From: Pseudomonas sp. PB120
GTDB lineage: Bacteria; Pseudomonadota; Gammaproteobacteria; Pseudomonadales; Pseudomonadaceae
Direction of reading: 5' to 3'
Length of the DNA: 62,254 nt
Assembly (NCBI RefSeq): GCF_009761815.1
Contig: NZ_RWIN01000103.1
Span: 1-62,254, forward strand
Of this stretch, positions 43,418 to 52,062 are shown piece by piece. Each line of letters starts with the position of its first letter. Position 1 is the first letter of the stretch. A program made the translations under genes and the position numbers. The notes beneath the pieces are model-generated. The model worked only from the letters and a program-made list of their open reading frames with translations, did no database searches and was not told the origin of the DNA.

Positions 43418-44500
43418 ATGAACCTACAAAACGCTTTGCTGCCGCCCCACGCCGAGATGGTCCGCGCCATGCTCGAACGAGACACCGCCTACGAGGGGGT
43501 GTTTTTTACTGCGGTCAAAACCACAGGCATCTTCTGCCGGCCCAGCTGCACCGCCCGCAAGCCGAAACCGGAGAACGTCGAGTTCTTCGCCCACGCCGAC
43601 GACTGCCTGTCAGCGGGTTACCGCGCCTGCTTGCGCTGCAAGCCGCTGGACGCTGCCGCCATCGCGCCCGACTGGGTGCAACGCCTGCTCACCTCCGTGG
43701 AAGCCGATCCCGAATTGCGCTGGACCGACGCCCAGTTGCTGGCCGAAGGCATCGAGCCGCTGAAGCTGCGTCGCTGGTTCAAACAGCATTTCGGCATGAC
43801 GTTCCACGCCTGGCTGCGCACCCGGCGATTGGGTATGGCACTGGGCGGGATCAAACAAGGCAACTCTATCGATGACGTGGCCTACGACTCCGGATACGAA
43901 TCCCTGAGCGGTTTTCGCGATGCGTTTCAAAAGTCCTTCCACATCACACCGGGTCGCGCCGCCAACAGCGAGCCGCTGCTGTTCACGCGCCTGACCACGC
44001 CGCTGGGGCCGATGATCGCGATGGCCGAACGACGCGGACTGGTGATGCTGGAGTTTCTTGATCGTCCGGCGCTGACCCGGGAAGTCGAGGCACTGCAGAA
44101 CCGTTATGGCTATGCAGTGGCGCCAGGGCATAACGCACATTTGCAACAAATCGAAGCAGAACTGGCGCAGTATTTCGCCGGCACACTCAAGGCGTTCACC
44201 GTCGCTCTGCACTTGCCGGGCAGCGAATTTTCCCGGCAGGTCTGGGCCGAACTGGCGAAAATCCCCTACGGCCAGACCAGCACTTACGGCACCATCGCCG
44301 CGATACTCGGCAAGCCCGGTGCCAGTCGCGCGGTCGGGCTGGCCAACGGGCATAACCGTCTCTCGATTGTCGTGCCTTGCCACCGGGTGATCGGTGCAGA
44401 CGGCTCGTTGACGGGCTATGGTGGAGGACAACCGCGCAAGGCGTTCCTGCTGCGGCTGGAAAATTCAGCCGTCCAGATCACCCGGCAGCTTGCCTTCTGA
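43418..44500 (+). CDS. ada: Ada: methyl-DNA-responsive regulator and O6-methylguanine-DNA methyltransferase
   Basis: A 360-aa bifunctional protein. The N-terminal zinc site has four Cys (C40, C44, C71, C74 in FCRPSC and ACLRC), where the methylphosphotriester acceptor lies. An AraC-type HTH follows (about 100-180), then the suicidal methyltransferase domain with PCHRV, acceptor C321. Length and spacing match E. coli Ada (354 aa). It should repair O6-methylguanine and activate the adaptive response. The start at ATG 43418 is preferred to the GTG 12 codons upstream. It heads a cluster with a PEP-mutase-like gene and alkA. Confidence 0.96.
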   Translation: MNLQNALLPPHAEMVRAMLERDTAYEGVFFTAVKTTGIFCRPSCTARKPKPENVEFFAHADDCLSAGYRACLRCKPLDAAAIAPDWVQRLLTSVEADPELRWTDAQLLAEGIEPLKLRRWFKQHFGMTFHAWLRTRRLGMALGGIKQGNSIDDVAYDSGYESLSGFRDAFQKSFHITPGRAANSEPLLFTRLTTPLGPMIAMAERRGLVMLEFLDRPALTREVEALQNRYGYAVAPGHNAHLQQIEAELAQYFAGTLKAFTVALHLPGSEFSRQVWAELAKIPYGQTSTYGTIAAILGKPGASRAVGLANGHNRLSIVVPCHRVIGADGSLTGYGGGQPRKAFLLRLENSAVQITRQLAF

Positions 44501-44531
44501 TCGCTCTACTATTTCAAAGGGAAGGGTTTCG

Positions 44532-45344
44532 ATGGACAGGTTCGACCAGCAGTTCCACAGGCTGCACCAGGACGGTTTGCTGATTCTCACCAACGTCGCC
44601 GATGCCGCCGGTGCGCGGCTGGTAGAGCAATTGGGCTGCAAGGCCGTTGCCACCAGCAGTGCGGCGGTGGCGTGGGTTCACGGGTATCCGGACGGCAACG
44701 CCCTGCCCCTCGAACGCCTGGTCTCGACAGTCGAATCCATCGCCCGGGTGATCTCGGTGCCGTTGACCGTGGACATCGAGGCCGGCTATTCCGATGACCT
44801 GACGCACGTTGCCTCCGTCATCGACGCGGTGCTTGCCGCCGGCGCTGTCGGGATCAATATCGAGGACGGCGCATCGGCGCCTGAACTGTTGGCGCGCAAG
44901 ATCGAAATTGCGCGCCAGGTGGCCGAGCGTCGCGGCGTCAAGTTGTTCATCAATGCACGCTGCGACGTTTACCTCAAGAGCCTGGTACCCGCCGAAGACC
45001 GGGTGGCCGAAACCCTCAAACGCGCCGCGTTGTATCAGGCGGCCGGTGCGGATGGACTGTTCGCGGCGGGCATGAGTGCAGAGTACGAAATCGCCGCCCT
45101 GTGCCAAGGCACGACATTGCCGGTGAATGTGCTCGGGTTGCCGGGCCTGCCTTCGCCGCAAGCCTTGCAGGCACTGGGGGTACGACGGTTGAGCGCCGGT
45201 TCGGGCATTGCCGAGTTCCTGTACGGCGCTATGGCAGGACTGGCCAAGAGTTTTCTGGAAACCGGCAAACTCGACAGCAGTCACCTCAAGCCCTTTACCT
45301 ATGGGGAAGTCAACGCCCTGCTGAAGCCAGCCGGGAACGCTTGA
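44532..45344 (+). CDS. Isocitrate lyase/PEP mutase superfamily protein in the ada-alkA cluster
   Basis: A 270-aa TIM-barrel enzyme of the ICL/PEPM superfamily. Conserved regions are VDIEAGYSDDL (DxE-x-GY, where PEP mutase often has DxDxGYG), GINIEDGA and INARCDVYL. It lacks the isocitrate-lyase KKCGH motif, so it is not a true isocitrate lyase. It starts 32 bp after ada (SD AAGGGAAGGG) and ends 6 bp before the glycosylase gene, so all three are likely cotranscribed. The reaction (C-C or P-C bond cleavage of a small 2-oxo or 2-hydroxy acid) is unknown. Confidence 0.88.
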   Translation: MDRFDQQFHRLHQDGLLILTNVADAAGARLVEQLGCKAVATSSAAVAWVHGYPDGNALPLERLVSTVESIARVISVPLTVDIEAGYSDDLTHVASVIDAVLAAGAVGINIEDGASAPELLARKIEIARQVAERRGVKLFINARCDVYLKSLVPAEDRVAETLKRAALYQAAGADGLFAAGMSAEYEIAALCQGTTLPVNVLGLPGLPSPQALQALGVRRLSAGSGIAEFLYGAMAGLAKSFLETGKLDSSHLKPFTYGEVNALLKPAGNA

Positions 45345-45349
45345 TCGAC

Positions 45350-45967
45350 ATGACCGATCCTTATCAACCCGCGATTGAGTTCCTGTCTGGCGTCGATGAC
45401 GACTGGCGCCGCCACATCGCGGCCATCGGCCCTTGCCTGCACCAACCGCACGCAGCGCGCGATCCTTATGAATCGCTGGTGCGGGCCATTGCGTATCAGC
45501 AACTGCACGCAAAAGCCGGGGATGCAATTGTCGGCCGGCTGTTGGCCTTGTTTCCGGCGGGGGCGTTTCCGCGACCCGAGCAGGTGTTGGCAACCGACTT
45601 TGATCAGATGCGCAGCTGCGGCTTTTCGGGCAGCAAGATCGCGACCATCCAGGGGATTGCCCAAGCGGCGCTGGACGGGGTGGTGCCGGATTATCCGACG
45701 GCACTTGCCATGGACGATGAGGACTTGATCGAGCGCTTGATTACCTTGCGCGGCGTTGGGCGCTGGACGGTGGAAATGTTGCTGATTTACAGCCTGGAGC
45801 GGCCGGACATTCTGCCGGCCGATGACTTTGGCGTGCGTGAGGGGTATCGGCGGCTGAAGGGGTTGGAGGTGCAGCCGACGCGCAAGCAGATGGTTGAGAT
45901 CGGGCTGGGGTGGAGTCCGTATCGCACGGTGGCTTCGTGGTATTTGTGGCGGGTGCCCACCCGGTAG
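45350..45967 (+). CDS. alkA: DNA-3-methyladenine glycosylase (AlkA-type HhH glycosylase)
   Basis: A 205-aa helix-hairpin-helix DNA glycosylase. The HhH motif is LITLRGVGRWTVEMLLIY, followed by the catalytic Asp in PADDFGVREGYRRL. It is shorter than E. coli AlkA (282 aa) because the N-terminal domain is absent, as in many bacterial and yeast Mag-like enzymes. It removes alkylated bases such as 3-methyladenine. It belongs to the ada cluster, consistent with induction by alkylation damage. Confidence 0.92.
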   Translation: MTDPYQPAIEFLSGVDDDWRRHIAAIGPCLHQPHAARDPYESLVRAIAYQQLHAKAGDAIVGRLLALFPAGAFPRPEQVLATDFDQMRSCGFSGSKIATIQGIAQAALDGVVPDYPTALAMDDEDLIERLITLRGVGRWTVEMLLIYSLERPDILPADDFGVREGYRRLKGLEVQPTRKQMVEIGLGWSPYRTVASWYLWRVPTR

Positions 45968-45975
45968 ACCGCGTT

Positions 45976-46079
45976 ATCGTTCATCGCGAGCAGGCCCGGC
46001 TCCCATAGGGATCTGCGGTGATTACAGGTTTTATAAACGACGACGATCCCCTGTAGGAGCCGAGCTTGCTCGCGAAGGC
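45976..46079. repeat. REP inverted pair, diverged
   Basis: CATCGCGAGCAGGCCCGGCT (from about 45983) and CCTGTAGGAGCCGAGCTTGC (from 46051) form an imperfect inverted pair between alkA and the GFA gene. Confidence 0.75.
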
Positions 46080-46140
46080 GTCGGCACTTTCACCCCATCT
46101 TCTAGGCTAATCCGGATCACTTCAGTCACTGGAGGTCCTC

Positions 46141-46629
46141 ATGCAACTCGAAGGTTCCTGCCATTGCGGCGCGGTGTCGTTCAGTCTGACCAGCGCCCAC
46201 CCCTACCCGTATCAACGCTGCTATTGCTCGATCTGCCGCAAGACCCAGGGCGGCGGCGGTTACTCGATCAATATTGCGGGCGATGCCAACAGCCTGAAAG
46301 TGCGCGGGCGCAAACACATCGCTGTTTACCATGCGCGAATGAAAGATGAAGGCGACGCACGTGCCCACCGCAGCACCGCCGAGCGGCATTTCTGCTCGGT
46401 GTGCGGCTCGGGCTTATGGCTGTTCAGCCCGGAATGGCCAGAGCTGATTCACCCGTTTGCCTCGGCCATCGACACCCCGCTGCCGGTGCCGCCGGAACAC
46501 ACACATTTGCTGCTCGATTCCAAGGCACCCTGGGTGGAGGTCGACGTACGTCCTGGCGATAAGCAGTTCGAGGGTTATCCCGAGGAATCCATTGCGGATT
46601 GGCATGAACGCCTCGGTTTGAGCCGTTAG
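46141..46629 (+). CDS. GFA family protein (glutathione-dependent formaldehyde-activating-like)
   Basis: A 162-aa CENP-V/GFA domain protein. The zinc ligands are seen in SCHCGAVSF, CYCSICRKTQGGGG and FCSVCGSGLW. Relatives include Gfa, proposed to accelerate S-hydroxymethylglutathione formation, but most members have unknown function. It is an independent gene converging on miaE (13 bp between stops). Confidence 0.9.
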   Translation: MQLEGSCHCGAVSFSLTSAHPYPYQRCYCSICRKTQGGGGYSINIAGDANSLKVRGRKHIAVYHARMKDEGDARAHRSTAERHFCSVCGSGLWLFSPEWPELIHPFASAIDTPLPVPPEHTHLLLDSKAPWVEVDVRPGDKQFEGYPEESIADWHERLGLSR

Positions 46630-46642
46630 GCAGGCGGGAGCG

Positions 46643-47251
46643 TTATGCGGCGGCAGGGACGCCGCTGTGGAAGCGGAACTCCACGTCCGGCGATTCGATC
46701 AGGTCCTGCTCGGCGGCGCGGACCTTGTCGATCACCTGGGCGATGTCCTTGGCGTCCCCGTACTGGTAGGCCAGTTTCAGGTAACCCTGGAAATGCCGGG
46801 CTTCGCTTTTCAGCAGGCCGAAGTAGAACTTGCCCAGTTCTTCGTCCAGGTGCGGCACCAGCGCTTCGAAACGCTCGCAGCTGCGGGCTTCGATAAAGGC
46901 GCCGACCACCAGCGTGTCCACCAGTTTGACCGGCTCGTGGCTGCGCACCACTTTGCGCAGGCCCGAGGCGTATCGTCCGGCGGACAGCTGGCGCAACTCG
47001 ATCTTGCGTTTTTTCATCAGGCGCATGACTTGTTCGTGATGCACCAGCTCTTCCCGGGCCAGACGCGACATCAGGTTGATCAGATCGACGTGGGAGTGGT
47101 ACTTGGCAATCAGGCTCAACGCCGTGCTGGCGGCCTTGAATTCGCAGTTCTTGTGGTCGATCAGCAGGGTTTCCTGATCGGCCAGCGCGGCCTGGACCCA
47201 GCCGTCGGGAGTACGGCAGCCGAGGAACTCGTGAATTTCGGGAAGGATCAT
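46643..47251 (-). CDS. miaE: tRNA-(ms2io6A)37 hydroxylase MiaE
   Basis: A 202-aa diiron monooxygenase that hydroxylates the isopentenyl group of the modified adenosine at tRNA position 37. Ferritin-like helices carry the metal ligands: DHKNCEFKAAS, REELVHHEQVM, EARSCERFEAL and KSEARHFQGYL. The start at ATG 47249-47251 (MILPEIHEFLGC) matches the family. Length is typical for Pseudomonas MiaE. Confidence 0.95.
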   Translation of the reverse strand: MILPEIHEFLGCRTPDGWVQAALADQETLLIDHKNCEFKAASTALSLIAKYHSHVDLINLMSRLAREELVHHEQVMRLMKKRKIELRQLSAGRYASGLRKVVRSHEPVKLVDTLVVGAFIEARSCERFEALVPHLDEELGKFYFGLLKSEARHFQGYLKLAYQYGDAKDIAQVIDKVRAAEQDLIESPDVEFRFHSGVPAAA

Positions 47252-47412
47252 GGGGCTCACGGATAAAAGGTTCAAAACGAAGGGCGCCGATTATACCGGC
47301 CTGCCGGCAGACCACCAGTCGCGAACCGTTGATATGCATCAAGTCCCCGAATGCAGAGCAGCAACTATAGTTGTGCAACGCCATGCTTTTTCATTCTCTG
47401 GAGATCCCGATC

Positions 47413-48276
47413 ATGCAAGCCATTCGCAGCATTCTGGTGGTCATCGAACCCTCGCCAGACGAAAGCCTGGCCTTGCGCCGCGCCAAAGTGATTGCCGGGG
47501 TGACGCAGGCCCATTTGCACCTGCTGGTCTGCGACAAGAAGCATGATCACGCCGAGCACCTGCGCGAGCTCAAGGATCAACTGCTGGGGGACGGTTACAG
47601 CGTCACCACCGAACAGGCCTGGAATGAAAGCCTGCATGAGACCATCGTCGACGTGCAGCAAGCCGAAGGCTGCGGTTTGGTGGTCAAGCAGCATTTTCCC
47701 GACAGCCCGCTGAAAAAGGCCCTGCTGACCCCGGAAGACTGGAAACTGCTGCGCACCTGCCCAACCCCGGTTCTATTGGTGAAAACCGCCGAATCCTGGA
47801 AGGACCGAGTGATTCTGGCGGCCATCGATGTCGGCAATACCGATGGCGAACACCGGCACTTGCACAACACCATCATCGATCACGGCTATGACATCGCCAG
47901 CCTGGCCAAGGCTCACTTGCATGTGATCAGCGCGCACCCGTCGCCGATGCTGTCGTCGGCCGACCCGACGTTCCAGCTCAGCGAAACCATCGAGGCCCGT
48001 TATCGCGAGCAGTGCAAGGCGTTCCAGGCCGAGTTCGACATTGACGACTCGCACCTGCATATCGCGGAAGGCCCGGCGGACGTGCTGATCCCGTTCATGG
48101 TGCACAAACTGCGGGCGGCGTTGATCGTGATTGGAACTGTCGCGCGCAGCGGGTTATCCGGGGCCTTGATCGGCAATACGGCGGAGGTGGTGCTGGATTC
48201 GGTGGAGAGCGATGTGCTGGTGCTCAAGCCGGACGAGATCATGGATCATCTTGAGGAGGTTGCGACGGGGCATTGA
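47413..48276 (+). CDS. Tandem universal stress protein
   Basis: A 287-aa cytoplasmic protein with two UspA domains. Domain 1 starts IRSILVVIEPSPDES; domain 2 starts near residue 150 (VILAAIDVGN) and has the full nucleotide-binding ending GTVARSGLSGALIGNTAEVVL followed by VLVLKP. The start ATG 47413 gives the standard N-terminus. It lies next to the DUF1289 and acnB genes, the same neighbourhood as in P. aeruginosa. It probably acts in stress or anaerobic survival. Confidence 0.93.
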   Translation: MQAIRSILVVIEPSPDESLALRRAKVIAGVTQAHLHLLVCDKKHDHAEHLRELKDQLLGDGYSVTTEQAWNESLHETIVDVQQAEGCGLVVKQHFPDSPLKKALLTPEDWKLLRTCPTPVLLVKTAESWKDRVILAAIDVGNTDGEHRHLHNTIIDHGYDIASLAKAHLHVISAHPSPMLSSADPTFQLSETIEARYREQCKAFQAEFDIDDSHLHIAEGPADVLIPFMVHKLRAALIVIGTVARSGLSGALIGNTAEVVLDSVESDVLVLKPDEIMDHLEEVATGH

Positions 48277-48301
48277 GGGGTTGCGGTGCCTGGGAGGACG
48301 T

Positions 48302-48380
48302 CATCGCGAGCAGGCTCGCTCCTACAGGGGATTTGAATCGTTCACAAAACCCCTGTAGGAGCGAGCATGCTCGCGATGCT
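48302..48380. repeat. REP inverted pair (TGTAGGAGCGAGC family)
   Basis: CATCGCGAGCAGGCTCGCTC (from 48302) and TGTAGGAGCGAGCATGCTCG (from 48356) are inverted. They lie between the convergent stress-protein and DUF1289 genes. Confidence 0.88.
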
Positions 48381-48381
48381 T

Positions 48382-48852
48382 TTAGCCGCCAAAGGCGTCT
48401 TTTAGAAACCCGGGGGCGATATATCGCTGGTAATGCGCCTCGGACAGCAGAAAAAACTCCCGATCAATTGCATCGCGTAATTCCGGCAAATTCCAGTCGC
48501 GAAACTCCGGCATCAGCACCATCCCGTAGGCTTCCAGGTTGTTGATCACCCGCGCGCCCCGCGCGATCAGCTGATACGCCCAGCAATATTCCGACTGGTG
48601 CGGCACGAAGCGAATTTTGCGCTGCTCCAGTTGCTGGCGCAGGCGCTGGCCATCGAAAACTTCCAGTTTGCTGGCCATCACCTGGGACAACAGTTGCTCC
48701 AGACGCAGCCACACCGCGCGCTTTTCCTCCTCGTTGTAACCGTTCCAGTTGATCACTTCATGGTGGAAACGCTTGCAGCCACGGCAGACCAGGTCACCGT
48801 AAACAGTGGAGCAGAGGCCGACGCAGGGGGTCTTGATGGTCTGATTGGGCAT
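48382..48852 (-). CDS. DUF1289 family protein
   Basis: A 156-aa protein. The N-terminal DUF1289 motif is TPCVGLCSTVYGDLVCRGCK (four Cys in C-x3-C-x8-C-x2-C), probably binding a metal or Fe-S cluster. The C-terminal part (REFFLLSEAHYQRYIAPGF) is helical and unassigned. It is divergent from acnB; the 410 bp between them holds the acnB promoter and leader. Function is unknown. Confidence 0.88.
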   Translation of the reverse strand: MPNQTIKTPCVGLCSTVYGDLVCRGCKRFHHEVINWNGYNEEEKRAVWLRLEQLLSQVMASKLEVFDGQRLRQQLEQRKIRFVPHQSEYCWAYQLIARGARVINNLEAYGMVLMPEFRDWNLPELRDAIDREFFLLSEAHYQRYIAPGFLKDAFGG

Positions 48853-48942
48853 AAGTCAGGGAGGCACGGGAAAGCAAAACAGGTCGGCATGTTAGCCCTT
48901 TGGCCAAAAATCATCACCCACCAAAGTTCAATAGAGCCTGAC

Positions 48943-48971
48943 TTACCTTTAATTTTTTTTTGCCGTAGAAT
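48943..48971 (+). promoter_or_regulatory. Candidate sigma-70 promoter of acnB
   Basis: TTACCT (48943-48948) and TAGAAT (48966-48971) with a 17-bp spacer that includes an A/T tract. This predicts transcription starting near 48978 and a leader of about 285 nt before the acnB start. Confidence 0.45.
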
Positions 48972-49003
48972 CAGCCAGCCTTTTAAGGCGCCAATGTCCG
49001 TTT

Positions 49004-49141
49004 GAAGCTGTTTTCAAAGCGTCACGAGCACAGTCGTTCCTTCAGAGCGGTGTTGGCGAAGGGTTTTTCCAGCGGGGAAAAGCCCAACGCCAACCCTCAT
49101 CAGCTCCCGTTCTGCAGGCGTAAAACTTTGAAAGCAGCTTC
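49004..49141 (+). ncRNA. Structured leader of acnB (candidate cis-regulatory RNA)
   Basis: GAAGCTGTTTTCAAAG (49004-49019) pairs with CTTTGAAAGCAGCTTC (49126-49141) over all 16 positions if one G-U pair is allowed. Inside it a second stem joins GTTGGCG (49052-49058) with CGCCAAC (49088-49094), with further pairing of GGG-TTTT-CC to GG-AAAA-CCC. The structure ends about 120 nt before the acnB start codon. I do not recognise it as a named RNA family. Confidence 0.55.
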
Positions 49142-49262
49142 TGTAAGGAATTGTCGGTAATTCTGGCTAAGTGGCCCACAACGCCATGCAGCGCATGAGT
49201 ACGGCAATTTCGGGATGAGCGTCCCGGACACCCATTTGGGACCACTGATGAGGGTAATAACT

Positions 49263-51872
49263 GTGCTTGAAGCCTACCGCAAACATATCGAAGAGCGTGC
49301 AGCACTGGGTATCGTTCCCCAGCCGCTTAACGCCGAACAAACTGCAGGCCTGGTCGAGCTGCTGAAAAATCCCCCGGCTGGCGAAGAAGCTTTCCTCGTT
49401 GACCTGATCACCAATCGCGTTCCGCCTGGAGTGGACGAAGCAGCCTATGTAAAGGCCGGCTTCCTGTCCGCCCTCGCCAAAGGCGAAGCAAAATCCCCGC
49501 TGATTGACAAGAAACGCGCTGTTGAACTGCTCGGCACCATGCAAGGCGGCTACAACATCGTCACTCTGGTCAACCTGCTGGACGACGCCGAACTGGCGCC
49601 AGTCGCAGCCGAAGAACTCAAGCACACCCTGCTGATGTTCGACGCTTTCCACGACGTCGCTGAAAAAGCCAAGAACGGCAACGTTCACGCCAAAGGCGTG
49701 CTGCAATCCTGGGCTGACGGCGAGTGGTTCGTTAAGCGCCCGGTCCTGGCCGACAAGATCAGCCTGCGCGTCTTCAAGGTCACCGGCGAAACCAACACCG
49801 ACGACCTGTCCCCTGCCCCGGATGCCTGGTCCCGCCCGGACATCCCGCTGCACGCCCTGGCCATGCTGAAAATGGCTCGCGACGGCATCGTGCCTGACGT
49901 CCAGGGCGTCACCGGCCCGATGAAGCAGATCGAAGAAATGCGCAACGCCGGCTTCCCGATCGCCTACGTGGGCGACGTGGTCGGTACCGGTTCTTCGCGT
50001 AAATCGGCGACCAACTCCGTACTGTGGTTCTTCGGCGACGACGTTCCTTACGTGCCGAACAAGCGCGCTGGCGGTTTCTGCTTCGGCAGCAAGATCGCTC
50101 CGATCTTCTACAACACCATGGAAGATGCCGGCGCACTGCCAATCGAATTCGACGTAACCAACATGAACATGGGCGACGTGATCGACCTGTACCCGCATGC
50201 TGGCAAAGTCTGCAAACACGGCACCGACGAAGTCCTGACCACCTTCGAAATGAAGACCCCGGTCCTGTTGGACGAAGTTCGTGCTGGCGGCCGTATCCCG
50301 CTGATCATCGGCCGTGGCCTGACCGACAAGGCTCGCGCTGAACTGGGCCTGGGCCCTACCGATCTGTTCAAACTGCCTCAAGCACCTGTCGACACCGGCA
50401 AGGGCTTCACCCTGGCACAGAAAATGGTCGGCAAGGCGTGCGGCCTGCCAGAAGGCAAAGGCGTTCGCCCAGGTACTTACTGCGAACCGAAAATGACCAC
50501 CGTCGGTTCTCAGGACACCACCGGTCCTATGACCCGTGACGAACTGAAAGACCTGGCGTGCCTGGGCTTCTCGACCGATCTGGTAATGCAGTCCTTCTGC
50601 CATACCGCGGCTTACCCTAAGCCGATCGACGTGACCACCCACCACACCCTGCCAGACTTCATCATGACCCGCGGCGGCGTTTCCCTGCGCCCGGGCGACG
50701 GCATCATCCACTCGTGGCTGAACCGCATGCTGCTGCCGGACACCGTCGGTACCGGTGGTGACTCCCACACCCGTTTCCCGATGGGCATCTCGTTCCCGGC
50801 CGGTTCCGGTCTGGTCGCGTTCGCCGCTGCCACCGGCGTTATGCCGCTGGACATGCCGGAATCGATCCTGGTGCGCTTCAAAGGCAAAATGCAACCGGGC
50901 GTCACCCTGCGTGACCTGGTTCACGCCATTCCTTACTTCGCGATTCAGGCTGGCCTGTTGACCGTTGAGAAGAAAGGCAAGAAGAACGCCTTCTCCGGCC
51001 GCATCCTGGAAATCGAAGGCCTGGACAACCTGAGCATCGAACAGGCTTTCGAGCTGTCCGACGCCTCGGCTGAACGTTCGGCTGCCGGTTGCACCATCAA
51101 GCTGTCGAAAGAGTCGATCACCGAGTACCTGAACTCCAACATCACCCTGTTGCGCTGGATGATCGGCGAAGGTTACGGCGATGCTCGTACCCTGGAACGT
51201 CGCGCCCAAGCGATGGAAGCCTGGGTTGCCAACCCTGAGCTGATGGTTGCCGATGCTGACGCCGAATACGCTGAAGTCATCGAAATCGACCTGGCCGACA
51301 TCAAAGAGCCTGTGCTCTGCGCGCCGAACGATCCGGACGACGCCCGTCTGCTGTCCAGTGTTGCTGGCGAGAAGATCGACGAAGTGTTCATCGGTTCGTG
51401 CATGACCAACATCGGTCACTTCCGCGCTGCCGGCAAACTGCTGGATCAGGTCAAGGGTCAGCTTCCAACCCGTCTGTGGCTGTCGCCGCCGACCAAAATG
51501 GATGCTCACCAGCTGACCGAAGAAGGCTACTACGGCATCTACGGCAAGGCCGGCGCACGCATGGAAATGCCAGGCTGCTCGCTGTGCATGGGTAACCAGG
51601 CACGTGTAGAGCCGAACTCGACTGTTGTGTCGACGTCGACCCGTAACTTCCCGAACCGTCTGGGTGACGGCGCGAACGTCTACCTGGCTTCGGCTGAGCT
51701 GGCGTCTGTTGCTTCCATCCTGGGTCGCCTGCCGACCGTCGAGGAGTACATGGAATACGCTGGCAAGATCGACAGCATGGCGGCCGATGTTTACCGCTAC
51801 CTGTCCTTCGACCAGATTGCCGAGTTCCGTGAAGCTGCTGCGAACGCCAACATTCCGGTCGTTCAAGCCTAA
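49263..51872 (+). CDS. acnB: Aconitate hydratase B
   Basis: An 869-aa bifunctional aconitase B (citrate to isocitrate in the TCA cycle; also 2-methylisocitrate dehydratase activity in relatives). An N-terminal HEAT-like domain is followed by the swivel domain (DDLSPAPDAWSRPDIPLHALA) and the Fe-S domains. Cluster Cys ligands are in FIGSCMTNIGHF and CSLCMGN. I start at GTG 49263 (MLEAYRKHIEERAALG), preceded by GAGG, which matches the AcnB family; the open frame continues 16 codons upstream. It has a long structured leader and a strong terminator. Confidence 0.97.
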   Translation: MLEAYRKHIEERAALGIVPQPLNAEQTAGLVELLKNPPAGEEAFLVDLITNRVPPGVDEAAYVKAGFLSALAKGEAKSPLIDKKRAVELLGTMQGGYNIVTLVNLLDDAELAPVAAEELKHTLLMFDAFHDVAEKAKNGNVHAKGVLQSWADGEWFVKRPVLADKISLRVFKVTGETNTDDLSPAPDAWSRPDIPLHALAMLKMARDGIVPDVQGVTGPMKQIEEMRNAGFPIAYVGDVVGTGSSRKSATNSVLWFFGDDVPYVPNKRAGGFCFGSKIAPIFYNTMEDAGALPIEFDVTNMNMGDVIDLYPHAGKVCKHGTDEVLTTFEMKTPVLLDEVRAGGRIPLIIGRGLTDKARAELGLGPTDLFKLPQAPVDTGKGFTLAQKMVGKACGLPEGKGVRPGTYCEPKMTTVGSQDTTGPMTRDELKDLACLGFSTDLVMQSFCHTAAYPKPIDVTTHHTLPDFIMTRGGVSLRPGDGIIHSWLNRMLLPDTVGTGGDSHTRFPMGISFPAGSGLVAFAAATGVMPLDMPESILVRFKGKMQPGVTLRDLVHAIPYFAIQAGLLTVEKKGKKNAFSGRILEIEGLDNLSIEQAFELSDASAERSAAGCTIKLSKESITEYLNSNITLLRWMIGEGYGDARTLERRAQAMEAWVANPELMVADADAEYAEVIEIDLADIKEPVLCAPNDPDDARLLSSVAGEKIDEVFIGSCMTNIGHFRAAGKLLDQVKGQLPTRLWLSPPTKMDAHQLTEEGYYGIYGKAGARMEMPGCSLCMGNQARVEPNSTVVSTSTRNFPNRLGDGANVYLASAELASVASILGRLPTVEEYMEYAGKIDSMAADVYRYLSFDQIAEFREAAANANIPVVQA

Positions 51873-51885
51873 CGCTGCAACGCAA

Positions 51886-51918
51886 TGAAAAACGCCGCCC
51901 ATCGCGAGATGAGCGGCG
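51886..51918 (+). terminator. Rho-independent terminator of acnB
   Basis: The AAAAACGCCGC ... GCGGCGTTTTTT stem with a T tract begins 15 bp after the acnB stop codon. Confidence 0.9.
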
Positions 51919-51956
51919 TTTTTTTATGTCCGCAAGAAGATGGCGTCGCACAATCT

Positions 51957-52062
51957 CTTGTAGGAGCGAGCTTGCTCGCGATGGAGTGTCAGACAACACG
52001 TTGCATGCTGACACACCATCGTCGGAACGCCGCCCGGAGCAAGCTCGCTCCTACAGGGTTAT
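51957..52062. repeat. REP inverted pair (TGTAGGAGCGAGC family)
   Basis: TTGTAGGAGCGAGCTTGCTC at 51958 and GGAGCAAGCTCGCTCCTACA ending near 52057 are inverted copies. The right arm runs up to the stop codon of the SulP gene. Confidence 0.88.

Noticed and set aside
44532..45344. True isocitrate lyase (aceA)
   Set aside because: At 270 aa it is far too short, and the KKCGH active-site motif is absent; it is a PEP-mutase-type superfamily member.
49167..51902. A 911-codon open frame antisense to acnB
   Set aside because: It mirrors acnB, whose family identity is certain. Long empty antisense frames are a common effect of GC-rich codon bias, and the translation has no recognisable domain.
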